Positions 25,587 through 34,695 of a DNA stretch of 64,000 bases are shown here, in pieces. The translations under genes were made by a program, and so were the position numbers. Source of the stretch: Pseudoalteromonas prydzensis (lineage in GTDB: Bacteria > Pseudomonadota > Gammaproteobacteria > Enterobacterales > Alteromonadaceae). Location of the stretch: positions 1 to 64,000 of the forward strand of contig NZ_BDDT01000014.1 in the NCBI RefSeq assembly GCF_001661495.1, in the 5' to 3' direction. The notes beneath the pieces were generated by a model, which was not told the DNA's origin, did no database searches, and worked only from the letters and a program-made list of their open reading frames with translations. Every line of letters starts with the position of its first letter. Position 1 is the stretch's first letter.

Positions 25587-26672
25587 TTAGCTATATAGGC
25601 TTTGCGGCACTTTCGTCACGTTCAAATGCACAGTGACTTCTTCCCTATCATGATATAAATGCTTAGCTTGTAGCTCATAGCTTATGCCGTATTTATTAAG
25701 CTCTTCTTTGATCATGGTTAAGCATTCATACACACTATCAAAACGCTTTTTCATAGGGAGTTTCAAGTTAAATATGAGCTCTTTGGCGTAGGCATTGACT
25801 GCCCAATCAATCATAAGACTGGTTACTTTGGTTGGTTTTTCCACCATGTCGCACACCAACCAAGTAATATTTCTTTTTTCTGGGCGGTATTTAAAGCCAT
25901 CAACACGAAAATGTTTAACTTGACCTGTTTCCATTAAATCATCGTTCATTGGGCCATTATCAATAGCGCTGACAAACATGCCACGGCGCACTAATTGATA
26001 TGTCCAGCCACCGGGGCAAGCACCTAAGTCAACACTGCGCATACCGGCTTGTACGCGGCTTTCTTGATCTTTTTCAGGAATAAATACGTTAAACGCTTCA
26101 TCCAATTTTAATGTCGAGCGACTCGGTGCATCACTTGGCATTCTTAGTCGTAATATGCCCATAAAAAATGGCGAGTTATTATAGCTATATGAATGGCCAA
26201 CATAGGCGGTGTTGTTGGTTAAAAACATGATGTGCATAACAGGACGATTAGCTTTCGGTTCACGTAGCACAGTGTTTTGTTTCTCTAACGCTTTTTTAAG
26301 CGGAGTAGAGATTTTTTTGCAAAACGTTAATAGCTCTTTGCCTTCATTTGTATCAGGCGTTTCTACCCGTAGCTCTGAGCAAAGTGGAAAATCAACTGCT
26401 GCTGTTACGATTTCGCCAACTCTATCTTCAACAGGCATATTTTCCAGCAAAGTCCCAGCAAACCATTGACGGGCAAACACCATATTTTTGAAATCGACTT
26501 TTTTAATAATTTCGTCACTATGGTGCGCTTCAAAACATTCATAGATCACATAACCGGTATTAGGTTTTGCTTTTACATAGCCTGCAAAGCCCTGCTCTGC
26601 TGCATGAAATGTTATTTCTGCAGCGGCATCATTTTCAAACCCACTACGACAGTAAATCACTACACTTGACAT
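25587..26672 (-). CDS. rlmM: 23S rRNA (cytidine-2498-2'-O)-methyltransferase RlmM
   Basis: SAM-dependent enzyme that methylates the ribose of C2498 in the peptidyl-transferase region of 23S rRNA. A THUMP-like N-terminal half (VIYCRSGFENDAAAEI) precedes a Rossmann methyltransferase with SAM-binding motif DLGACPGGWTYQLVRRG and a C-terminal segment LYHDREEVTVHL. 361 residues, typical. In E. coli rlmM follows gcvA and ygdD. The same order is kept here with one extra gene. Confidence 0.95.
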   Translation of the reverse strand: MSSVVIYCRSGFENDAAAEITFHAAEQGFAGYVKAKPNTGYVIYECFEAHHSDEIIKKVDFKNMVFARQWFAGTLLENMPVEDRVGEIVTAAVDFPLCSELRVETPDTNEGKELLTFCKKISTPLKKALEKQNTVLREPKANRPVMHIMFLTNNTAYVGHSYSYNNSPFFMGILRLRMPSDAPSRSTLKLDEAFNVFIPEKDQESRVQAGMRSVDLGACPGGWTYQLVRRGMFVSAIDNGPMNDDLMETGQVKHFRVDGFKYRPEKRNITWLVCDMVEKPTKVTSLMIDWAVNAYAKELIFNLKLPMKKRFDSVYECLTMIKEELNKYGISYELQAKHLYHDREEVTVHLNVTKVPQSLYS

Positions 26673-26710
26673 AAAAACCCTTTAATTACGCACTCGCGCG
26701 ATATTCTCTA

Positions 26711-27079
26711 TTAAAATTTGAAGCGCGCCACTTGCACTAATAAAATAACCCAGCCGATTATAAAGCAGACTCCACCAAGTGGCGTAATTGGCCCTAACCA
26801 CTTATAACCTGTGATTGCTAATAAATATAAACTACCGCTAAACAGCACAATACCAGCAATAATAAACCAACCAGCCCAGCTTAAGTTAATTCCCCATTTA
26901 ATTAAAATGGCAATCGCAATTAGCGCAAGGCCATGCACCATTTGATATTCTGCTGCGGTTTTAAATACGCCGATTGCGTATTCAGACACTCGGCTTTTTA
27001 AGCCATGGGCTGCAAATGCGCCCAACACCACTGACAGCATACAAAATAAACTGCCTGTCATTAAAAATAGTTTAATCAT
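26711..27079 (-). CDS. DUF423 (YgdD-type) membrane protein
   Basis: 122 residues with four membrane segments. The DUF423 signature is seen: LGAFAAHGLK, a QMVHGLALI helix, LFSGSLYLLA and TPLGGVCFIIGW. Function unknown. It lies between a hydrolase gene and rlmM in the conserved gcvA-ygdD-rlmM neighbourhood. Confidence 0.88.
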   Translation of the reverse strand: MIKLFLMTGSLFCMLSVVLGAFAAHGLKSRVSEYAIGVFKTAAEYQMVHGLALIAIAILIKWGINLSWAGWFIIAGIVLFSGSLYLLAITGYKWLGPITPLGGVCFIIGWVILLVQVARFKF

Positions 27080-27101
27080 GATTTTTCCTGCGAAATTGCC
27101 T

Positions 27102-27734
27102 TTAAATATGCTGCTTGATAAACCCTACGGCGTGCTCAGCTGCGCTTTGGATATTTTCACTTTCTGTAAAACCACTGCGTTTACGTGGCTTTAATGAATG
27201 ATCGCCATCAGGTAACCAGACAAAATCAGGGCGCTTATCGAGCTGCATCTGAGTTAATTCATCGCGAGTACCAAACGTGTCGCGCTCCCCTTGAAGCACC
27301 ATAAACGGGCATGCTATTTTGCCAAAATGATCGATGCGTAATTTGTCAGGCTTACCTGGTGGATGAAATGGGTAGCCAAATGCAACCACCCCTGAAATTT
27401 CGGGAGTTGTTGCTCGCGCTTCACTGACAAGCATTGATGCCATGCGCCCGCCCATCGACTTACCACCAATAAATAGTGGAAGCGTAGGTTGTGTAACGGT
27501 TAATACCTGTTCAAAATAATCCAGCAGTTTAGGTGCCCGATCGGGTGGCCTGCGCTTATTAGTTTGCTTGGCAGTTTGCATATATTGAAAATCAAACAAA
27601 CCTACATCAATTTCATGCGCAGCTATTAATTGCGCCATCTGCTGCATAAACTCAGAATCACTACCTGCACCGGCACCATGGGCAAAAATAAACTGAGCTT
27701 TAGCAGGCGACTTACTTCTGATCCATTCAATCAT
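27102..27734 (-). CDS. alpha/beta-hydrolase of the KANL3/Tex30 type
   Basis: About 210 residues. The oxyanion segment FAHGAGAGSDSEFM, the nucleophile elbow GGKSMGGRMAS (serine in GKSMG), the aspartate region around LQGERDTFG and the histidine in LPDGDHSLKPRK give a complete catalytic triad. Substrate unknown. The start at 27734 has AAGAG seven bases upstream and begins two bases after the gcvA stop. A longer start at 27758 would overlap gcvA. It is inserted between gcvA and the ygdD-like gene. Confidence 0.85.
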   Translation of the reverse strand: MIEWIRSKSPAKAQFIFAHGAGAGSDSEFMQQMAQLIAAHEIDVGLFDFQYMQTAKQTNKRRPPDRAPKLLDYFEQVLTVTQPTLPLFIGGKSMGGRMASMLVSEARATTPEISGVVAFGYPFHPPGKPDKLRIDHFGKIACPFMVLQGERDTFGTRDELTQMQLDKRPDFVWLPDGDHSLKPRKRSGFTESENIQSAAEHAVGFIKQHI

Positions 27735-27735
27735 A

Positions 27736-28632
27736 TTAATACTCTTGTTCTTGCTCAACGAGGCTGAGCATCCACTGCTTAAACGACACTATTTTACCCA
27801 ATTCAGATTGCGTTTCACGACTCACTAAATAATAGGCATTTTTACTTTCTAAACTGTGGTTAAAAGGAATAACTAAACGCCCTGCATCGATGTCTGGTTT
27901 AGCAAGCACGCTGTTACCAATGGCAACCCCTTGGCCATGCACAGCGGCTTGAAGCACCATGGATGAGTGGCTAAAAATAGGCCCTTGGTTTACTTGTACA
28001 TTACGTACGCCCGCTGTTTTCATCCAGGTTTTCCAGTTTTTTCGAGTGGTATCGTGCAGTAAAGTATGATTTGCCAAATCACTGGGCTGATTAAGTGGTT
28101 TTGGCCCAGTTAATAACATTGGGCTACATAAAGGTACTAAATATTCGGTATGCAGCTTATGGGTTTGCACCCCACTCCAATGACCACGACCGTAATAAAT
28201 CGCGACATCAACATCATCAGTAAGTGAATTTTCGTCTTGATCTTGGGCTTTTATCCGCACATCAATTTCAGGGTGCAGTTCGTTAAATAAGCTCAAGCGT
28301 GGTACTAACCATTGAATAGCAAAGCTGGGCGTTAAACTAACGGTTAATGAGCCTTTTGCACCACGTGCTAACAGTTTTTCTGTCGCATCAATGAGCTGGG
28401 TAAATATTTCTTTAATATCTAAAAAATAACCTTGGCCTTCTTCGGTCAGTAATAATGAACGATTTTTACGTAAGAATAGCTTTAAACCGAGGTGCTCTTC
28501 TAAGGTTTTAATTTGATGGCTCACCGCTGCCTGCGTGACATACAATTCTTCCGCCGCTTTGGTAAAGCTCAAATGGCGAGCAGCAGCTTCAAATGCTTTT
28601 AAGGCGTTTAAGGGAGGAACACGTCGAGACAT
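27736..28632 (-). CDS. gcvA: LysR-family regulator GcvA
   Basis: DNA-binding regulator that in E. coli controls glycine cleavage and the small RNA GcvB. The helix-turn-helix spans LSFTKAAEELYVTQAAVSHQ in the first 40 residues. The sequence is very close to E. coli GcvA through the first 80 residues. A periplasmic-binding-type effector domain follows. The start at 28632 (MSRRVPPLN) matches E. coli; 28641 is an alternative. No gcv operon is in the window. Confidence 0.9.
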   Translation of the reverse strand: MSRRVPPLNALKAFEAAARHLSFTKAAEELYVTQAAVSHQIKTLEEHLGLKLFLRKNRSLLLTEEGQGYFLDIKEIFTQLIDATEKLLARGAKGSLTVSLTPSFAIQWLVPRLSLFNELHPEIDVRIKAQDQDENSLTDDVDVAIYYGRGHWSGVQTHKLHTEYLVPLCSPMLLTGPKPLNQPSDLANHTLLHDTTRKNWKTWMKTAGVRNVQVNQGPIFSHSSMVLQAAVHGQGVAIGNSVLAKPDIDAGRLVIPFNHSLESKNAYYLVSRETQSELGKIVSFKQWMLSLVEQEQEY

Positions 28633-28710
28633 AGCAACCAAACTTAGAATTAGTTTTTCTTATGGATGGATTATATACGCCAACTAGCTAGGTGTATATT
28701 CAAGACATAA

Positions 28711-28734
28711 AAAAAGCGACCTTAGTCGCTTTTT
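28711..28734 (-). terminator. terminator after kdsA
   Basis: AAAGCGAC and GTCGCTTT (28713-28720, 28725-28732) with a 4-nt loop, followed on the minus strand by a T-run, 17 bp past the kdsA stop. Confidence 0.88.
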
Positions 28735-28749
28735 AGGTATTATTTAAAA

Positions 28750-29604
28750 TTATAAATCGCTGGCGCTGGTATCCAGTGGGCTAAAACTCTTGATCAAATC
28801 ATCCACGGCTTTCATTTGGCTTAAATAGCCTTCTAGCTTACTCAGTGCCAGTGCACATGGACCATCACATTTAGCTTCATTAGGGTTTGGATGTGCTTCA
28901 ATAAATAAACCTGCAATACCTAATGCCATGCCGCTACGAGCAAGCTCAGCGGCCTGTGCACGACGGCCATCGGCAGAATCAGCACGACCACCTGGGCGTT
29001 GCAATGCATGGGTTGCATCAAATATAACCGGCGCCATTGGTTTCATGTCGTCCATGCCAAGCATATCAACCACTAAGTTGTTATAACCAAAGCTTGAGCC
29101 GCGCTCACACAGGATAATATTGTCATTTCCTGCTTCATTAAATTTAGTAATGATGTGACGCATTTCGTGCGGCGCTAAAAACTGTGGTTTTTTAACATTT
29201 ATAATTGCGCCCGTTTTCGCCATCGCAACAACTAGGTCAGTTTGACGCGCTAAAAAAGCGGGTAATTGAATTACATCAACAACTTCAGCCACAGGTGCGG
29301 CTTGGTGTGGTTCATGAACATCGGTGATCAAAGGCACGTTGAAGGTTTTTTTAATTTCTTCAAAAATTCTTAATCCTTCTTCCATACCTGGTCCACGGTA
29401 TGAGTTGATTGATGAGCGGTTTGCTTTATCAAACGAGGCTTTAAATACATAAGGAATATTAAGCTTAGTGGTCACTTCAACATAATGCTCAGCAATACGC
29501 ATTGCTAAATCGCGCGATTCTAAAACATTCATGCCACCGAACAATACAAACGGTTTTTCGTTTGCCAGTTCAATGTCATTAATCTTAATCAGTTGGTTAT
29601 TCAT
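28750..29604 (-). CDS. kdsA: 3-deoxy-8-phosphooctulonate synthase KdsA
   Basis: Condenses arabinose 5-phosphate with PEP to KDO-8-phosphate for lipopolysaccharide core synthesis. 284 residues. Family blocks: VLFGGMNVLESRD, FKASFDKANRSSINSYRGPG, TDVHEPHQAAP, VKKPQFLAPHEM, CERGSSFGYNN and DATHALQRPGG. The LPS requirement supports a Gram-negative host. Last gene of the hemA-prfA-prmC-sirB cluster, with a terminator directly after. Confidence 0.95.
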   Translation of the reverse strand: MNNQLIKINDIELANEKPFVLFGGMNVLESRDLAMRIAEHYVEVTTKLNIPYVFKASFDKANRSSINSYRGPGMEEGLRIFEEIKKTFNVPLITDVHEPHQAAPVAEVVDVIQLPAFLARQTDLVVAMAKTGAIINVKKPQFLAPHEMRHIITKFNEAGNDNIILCERGSSFGYNNLVVDMLGMDDMKPMAPVIFDATHALQRPGGRADSADGRRAQAAELARSGMALGIAGLFIEAHPNPNEAKCDGPCALALSKLEGYLSQMKAVDDLIKSFSPLDTSASDL

Positions 29605-29614
29605 TTTTCATTCC

Positions 29615-30868
29615 TTAAGGTGCAACTGCTTGCATCATTAATCCACAAATATAGGCCATGTAAGTGCCCACGCCATAACCGAGTACGGCTAGTAACACGC
29701 CAACCGGTGCAAGCGACGGGTGAAATGCTGACGCCACCACAGGTGCCGATGCAGCGCCGCCGACATTCGCTTGCGAACCGACAGCCATATAAAATAACGG
29801 CGCTTTAATAATTTTAGCAACAATCAGCATTAAGCTGGCATGGGTTAGCATCCAAATTAAGCCGATAACAAAATACATTGGCGATTCGACTATCGCAGTG
29901 ATATTCATGTGTAGACCAATTGAGGCTACCAAAATATATAAAAAGCAAGAAGCGACTTTTGATGCACCAAAGGCTTCAATATGGCGAACTTTAGTAAACG
30001 ATAATGCAATACCAATCGTCGTCGAGATAACGATCAGCCAAAAGAATTTACTGTTTAAGCTGTATTCTTGTGCCCATGGGAAATTAGCCCCAAAATAAGG
30101 CCCTAAGAAATCAGCACAAAAGTGTGCAAGCCCGGTAATACCAAATGCAATAGCAATGATCATAATATAATCATTCATTGTAGGCATGCGTGCATGCTCG
30201 GCCTGATACTTCTCAACACGGTTTTTCAGCTCTTCAATCGCGCTGGTATCAGCGCCGGTTTTTGCATCAATAGCTTTATGGTTGGCAGCCATTAATAACA
30301 ATACCGCCATCCATAAATTCGCGACGATCACATCTACCGTCACCATCGCTGAGAATATATCGCCACCCACTTCAAACATTTCTTTCATCGACGCTTGGTT
30401 TGCACCACCGCCAATCCAACTACCTGCGATGGTTGTCATACCACGCCATACTGCATCTGGACCATGACCGCCAACAGCTTCAGGATACACTGCACTCATG
30501 ATCAAAATAGCCAATGGGCCACCAATAACAATACCCACAGTACCAGTTAGAAACATAATAAGGGCTTTGGGGCCAAGATTAATAATAGCTTTTAAATCAA
30601 TACTAATGGTCAGTAAGATTAAACATGCTGGAAGCAAATACCGTGATGCAACAAAATACACATTGGATGAGTGACCATCAACAATGCCAAAGGTGTTCAG
30701 TAGTGAAGGTAAAAAATAGCACAGTAATAATGCTGGGACATATTTGTAAAACTTTTTCAGCGCACTATTTTGGCTGCTCGATGTTTTAAAAATAAAGCCT
30801 AATATTACTGCTAATAAACCAAAGACAACTGCGTCATTGGTGATCAGAGCCGTATGGGCGTCAGCCAT
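29615..30868 (-). CDS. DUF819 (YjcL-type) membrane protein
   Basis: 417 residues with about ten membrane segments. The motifs GSWIGGGANQASMKE and the C-terminal SQANVGGAASAPVVA are characteristic of DUF819. The repeat of such Gly/Ala/Asn motifs in both halves suggests an inverted-repeat carrier, but the substrate is unknown. It lies ten bases upstream of kdsA, between sirB1 and kdsA, a place that is empty in E. coli. Confidence 0.88.
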   Translation of the reverse strand: MADAHTALITNDAVVFGLLAVILGFIFKTSSSQNSALKKFYKYVPALLLCYFLPSLLNTFGIVDGHSSNVYFVASRYLLPACLILLTISIDLKAIINLGPKALIMFLTGTVGIVIGGPLAILIMSAVYPEAVGGHGPDAVWRGMTTIAGSWIGGGANQASMKEMFEVGGDIFSAMVTVDVIVANLWMAVLLLMAANHKAIDAKTGADTSAIEELKNRVEKYQAEHARMPTMNDYIMIIAIAFGITGLAHFCADFLGPYFGANFPWAQEYSLNSKFFWLIVISTTIGIALSFTKVRHIEAFGASKVASCFLYILVASIGLHMNITAIVESPMYFVIGLIWMLTHASLMLIVAKIIKAPLFYMAVGSQANVGGAASAPVVASAFHPSLAPVGVLLAVLGYGVGTYMAYICGLMMQAVAP

Positions 30869-30884
30869 GTATATTCCTTAAAAG

Positions 30885-31712
30885 TTAATGGTGAGTTTTA
30901 TGATTATCTTCGAGTTCTTCAAGTTGATGCTGGATAATTTCAATCGCAGGATCATCTGGGCACTCATCGATAAAAAATTGTAAATCGTCACGAGCCATTT
31001 TCGGACAATCTAGTTGGTTAAGTAAATAGCCTCTGTCGCGTCTTTCGTACGGGTCATCGCCTATTAACTCCATCAACATCTCAACACAGCTTAAAGCATG
31101 ACCAAACTTGTTGCTGGTAATGAACGCCCACTTTTGTTGCGCTAAGTAAAGCTTATACACTTCCTCGTCAAAAATAAGCTCTAGTGGCTCTTGTTCATCG
31201 CCATTTTCTTCACTGGCGTTTTCAGGAATGATATACCAACTTTGCTGACCAGAACTTGGCTCAAGCAAATAGCCCTCTTCATCGCTGATGGCAACATGAA
31301 CATTTATTTCGCCATTATTAATCGTCACATTGGCGTCAAAGTCAGCGTGGTTAAGTAAGTGGCAGAGTAAAATAGCCAGCGTGGTTTCTGAACCGCTGCG
31401 CATGCTTAACATATAGCTAAAGCTGTTGAGGGTATATTCGGGTACTTTCAGGCTAGATACGCTAAATAGCCACTGCGTAAAGAACATATCAACTAACGCA
31501 TCAAAGCGCTCATGAATATCTTCGTGTTGTTGACACAGTGCGGTGACTTGCGTTTCAAAGTCGTTTAAGGTGGCAAAGCTATCACTTAAATCGGCGTGTG
31601 GATCCCACTTCGCTTCTGCGCTGATACAACGATACAACGCTTGGGGAACGAATGTGTCAAAAGCCTCATCTTGATAGGGTTCATTTTGATCTTCAAACCA
31701 AGGGGTGGTCAT
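30885..31712 (-). CDS. sirB1: SirB1-family transglutaminase-like/TPR protein
   Basis: 275 residues, acidic and cytoplasmic. A transglutaminase-like fold (MLSMRSGSETTLAILLCHLL and FDANVTINNGEINVHVAI) precedes a TPR-like C-terminal helix pair (RRDRGYLLNQLDCPKMARDD and a segment before the C-terminal His-rich tail). This is the SirB1 pattern found between prmC and kdsA in gammaproteobacteria. Biochemical function is not established. Confidence 0.82.
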   Translation of the reverse strand: MTTPWFEDQNEPYQDEAFDTFVPQALYRCISAEAKWDPHADLSDSFATLNDFETQVTALCQQHEDIHERFDALVDMFFTQWLFSVSSLKVPEYTLNSFSYMLSMRSGSETTLAILLCHLLNHADFDANVTINNGEINVHVAISDEEGYLLEPSSGQQSWYIIPENASEENGDEQEPLELIFDEEVYKLYLAQQKWAFITSNKFGHALSCVEMLMELIGDDPYERRDRGYLLNQLDCPKMARDDLQFFIDECPDDPAIEIIQHQLEELEDNHKTHH

Positions 31713-31835
31713 TTATACGGCAACATCTTAAATAGAAAATGAACGACTAGTTTACCTAGTTTTTAGAGCAGATACCAACGCCGTAGCTAAGTTTACTGTG
31801 CAAAGGTAAAAATTCCCCCTTGCACAGTCACTACT

Positions 31836-32210
31836 TTAAAGAAATAAAGCAGTTTTAGTGACAGCCAATTTACCAATTAGCGCTATGACCACGGTTGTAA
31901 CAACTAAAAACAGCACTTTAATACTGGTTTTTTGTTGTTTACTGGCAATAATACCCAATGCAATATAAGCCACCACGAGAATAATTTTTTCAAGTAACCA
32001 CATTTGCTCTAGTGGATTGATCTTTGCAATCGCCATTAGCACTATGGCTGAAATAAGTAACAAGGTATCGGTTGCATGGCTACCAATAAAAACGACTTTA
32101 TTTTTTGCGATAGTGCCACTGCCTAAACGTGAAAATGAACGAACATAAAATAAAACAATGCTTAAAACTGCAATTGCCATGTGTGTGTGTTTTACTGCTA
32201 AATAATCCAT
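31836..32210 (-). CDS. sirB2: SirB2-family membrane protein
   Basis: 124 residues with four membrane segments. LAVKHTHMAIAVLSIVLFYVRS, the SHATDTLLLISA segment and LWLLEKII-type helix are SirB2 features. Function unknown, named for an effect on Salmonella invasion-gene expression. It lies upstream of sirB1 as in other gammaproteobacteria, but the gene before it is an HD-GYP regulator instead of prmC. Confidence 0.85.
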   Translation of the reverse strand: MDYLAVKHTHMAIAVLSIVLFYVRSFSRLGSGTIAKNKVVFIGSHATDTLLLISAIVLMAIAKINPLEQMWLLEKIILVVAYIALGIIASKQQKTSIKVLFLVVTTVVIALIGKLAVTKTALFL

Positions 32211-32258
32211 ATGCCCCTAACTACTCTTTAATGTTAATTTTAAATCCGGTGTTAATTT

Positions 32259-33800
32259 TTAATCTGGATAACGCGCCAGTATTTGTTCAAGCTCTTCAAG
32301 ATTATCATTAAATATATCAACGAGCTTAGGCTCAAAGTGCATACCTTTTTGCTGGTTTATTTCATTAACAACGTCATCAATTGTCCACGCTTCTTTATAA
32401 CAACGTTTATGGCGTAGCGCATCATAAACATCCGCAAGCGCAACGATACGACCAAACACATGAATATCCAGCCCTTGAAGCCCTTGAGGATAACCCGTGC
32501 CATCCCACTTTTCATGATGGTCACGTGCAATCTCAGCACCCGCATTAACAATTTCTCGCCGAGAGCCTTTTAATATCATAAAACCTTTTTGGGTGTGGGT
32601 TTTCATTACTTCCCATTCTTCGGCGTTCAATTTTGCTGGTTTATTCAAAATAGCGTCTGGAATACCTACCTTACCCACATCATGCAATGGTGATGCTAAC
32701 CGTACGAGCTCGGCTTCACGCTTTGATAAACCATATGCCAGCGCTAAAGTATGGCATATATGCGACACCCGTTTCACATGATTCCCGGTTTCAGTTGAAC
32801 GCTGCTCCAGTGCTTCACTTAAACGAAACACAAGCTCTTGTTGAGTTGCTTCAATTTCCGATTGTAATTGCACATTTTCATACGCTAGTTGTACATTTTG
32901 CGAAAATATCTCAATTAAATGGCGCTGCGTGTCAGTTAAATACTTTGGAATGCCAGAAATAAACAGCATTGAATTATGATTATGCTCACTGCAACAGTAT
33001 GCAAACAGGTAATTATCTTTATAGACTATGGTTTTATCTTGGAGTGCTTGTTGACACGCTAATAGCTGCTCGGTATTCAGTACTTCTTCAATTGCTTTGC
33101 CTTCACTGCGTTCAAAATCGCCTCGCCCAGAAAATACCACCAATTTATGTTGATTATCTTGCGGGTTACCAGCGACTAAACTCGTTGCATACATAGCTTG
33201 ATCAACCGTGCCCAACAACGAAGTCAATTGCTGCATTACCCCTTCAATAAAATGATCGAGGGAGTGAGCTGAGAAAATATCACGCGAGGCTTTAATTATT
33301 TTCTCAAGGCCTTGGCGAGACTGTTCAATTGATAAAATATCACGATAAGAACGCAGGCTTGACATCACGACTGTAAATAGTTTTTGCGCGGTCAGCTCTG
33401 TTTTAGATTTATAGTCATTAATATCGTAATTAACGATAACTTGACGCTCTGGAGCTTGGCCTGGTTGGCCTGTACGAAGGATAATACGAATATGATTATT
33501 TTTAGCAACTTCACGAATATACTGCGCGACTTTTAAACCTGCATCGTCAGTTTCCATCACCACATCGAGCAATACAATGGCAGCATCCGGATTTTTATCT
33601 ATTTGCTCTTTTGCCTCAGCACCTGAGTATGCGCTAATAAATTCTAAGCGTTTATCTTGAAATTCAAAATCACTTAATGCAAGTTTAGTAACAGCATGGA
33701 CTTCTGGCTCATCATCAACAATAATAACTTTCCATGTGCCCTTTATTACTTCACAAATCTCTTCTTGCGGTTCGTCCGAAAACAAAAAATCATCCATCAT
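32259..33800 (-). CDS. response regulator with DUF3369 and HD-GYP domains
   Basis: 513 residues. An N-terminal receiver has the DDEPE acid pocket and phospho-acceptor D79 in VLLDVVM. A middle DUF3369 sensor-like domain (about 165-320) leads to an HD-GYP domain with HDVGKVGIPD and HHEKWDGTGYP. Intact HD and GYP motifs predict a cyclic-di-GMP phosphodiesterase that promotes motility over biofilm. No partner kinase is adjacent. It interrupts the usual prmC-sirB2 adjacency, with a 48-bp gap on each side. Confidence 0.92.
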   Translation of the reverse strand: MMDDFLFSDEPQEEICEVIKGTWKVIIVDDEPEVHAVTKLALSDFEFQDKRLEFISAYSGAEAKEQIDKNPDAAIVLLDVVMETDDAGLKVAQYIREVAKNNHIRIILRTGQPGQAPERQVIVNYDINDYKSKTELTAQKLFTVVMSSLRSYRDILSIEQSRQGLEKIIKASRDIFSAHSLDHFIEGVMQQLTSLLGTVDQAMYATSLVAGNPQDNQHKLVVFSGRGDFERSEGKAIEEVLNTEQLLACQQALQDKTIVYKDNYLFAYCCSEHNHNSMLFISGIPKYLTDTQRHLIEIFSQNVQLAYENVQLQSEIEATQQELVFRLSEALEQRSTETGNHVKRVSHICHTLALAYGLSKREAELVRLASPLHDVGKVGIPDAILNKPAKLNAEEWEVMKTHTQKGFMILKGSRREIVNAGAEIARDHHEKWDGTGYPQGLQGLDIHVFGRIVALADVYDALRHKRCYKEAWTIDDVVNEINQQKGMHFEPKLVDIFNDNLEELEQILARYPD

Positions 33801-33850
33801 ACTAAGTCCTCAAAGGCGGTTATGCTGCTCTCGCACTGTCATTGTTATGG

Positions 33851-34693
33851 TTATCCAGGCCACTGTGCGAGCGTTACACGATCATTATTCGCTAAATCTT
33901 TAACTGTAAGTATATTTGTATACGCCATTTCTGCAAAAAAACTATGCACTTTAATACTTTGTTGAAAACCATGCTCAATTAAAAGCGTGCCATTTGGGGT
34001 TAAAAAGTCGCGCGCTTGGCTAATAATATACTTTATATCGGCCATACCGTCATCATCGGCCACTAATGCCGATAGCGGTTCAAAACGGACGTCACCTTGG
34101 CTTAAATGAATATCATCGTGTTCAATATACGGAGGATTACTAACAATTAGATCAAACTGTTGTGCTGTAACTTGGCTAAACCAATCACTTTGTACAAAGT
34201 TCACATTGGTAAAACCTAATCGCCGCTTATTTGTATTCGCTAAAGAAACGGCCTCTGTCACTGTGTCAACACCAGTTATTTGCCAATCAGGCATTTCACT
34301 AGCAAGGGCCAGTGCTATCGCGCCTGTACCAGTGCCTAAATCAAGTACTTTAGCATTTGCAGGTAACGCAAGTGTCAGGGCATGCTCTACCAGTGTTTCA
34401 GTATCAGGACGCGGTATTAAAGTGCTTGAGTTGACTTGTAAAGGTAAGCTCCAAAACTCTCTTAAACCCGTAATATGAGCAACTGGCTCACCATTTAAAC
34501 GGCGCTGACAATGTTGATCAAATTGCTGCTGCTGTGCTGCACTAAGCAGTTTTTCAGGCCAACTGAATAAATAGCTACGTGGTTTTTGTAAGACATCAAG
34601 TAATAAAACTTGCGCGTCCAATTTGGCACTGTCGGTGCTACTTTGCAATAGCAAAGTAGCCCGTTTTATTGCTGATTCAACCGTGTCTGTCAC
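33851..34693 (-). CDS. prmC: release-factor glutamine methyltransferase PrmC
   Basis: Methylates the glutamine of the GGQ motif in class I release factors, raising termination efficiency. An N-terminal helical domain precedes a Rossmann domain with SAM motif VLDLGTGTGAIALALA and the catalytic NPPY. 280 residues. It lies two bases after its substrate gene prfA, as in E. coli. Confidence 0.95.
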   Translation of the reverse strand: MTDTVESAIKRATLLLQSSTDSAKLDAQVLLLDVLQKPRSYLFSWPEKLLSAAQQQQFDQHCQRRLNGEPVAHITGLREFWSLPLQVNSSTLIPRPDTETLVEHALTLALPANAKVLDLGTGTGAIALALASEMPDWQITGVDTVTEAVSLANTNKRRLGFTNVNFVQSDWFSQVTAQQFDLIVSNPPYIEHDDIHLSQGDVRFEPLSALVADDDGMADIKYIISQARDFLTPNGTLLIEHGFQQSIKVHSFFAEMAYTNILTVKDLANNDRVTLAQWPG

Positions 34694-34695
34694 GC

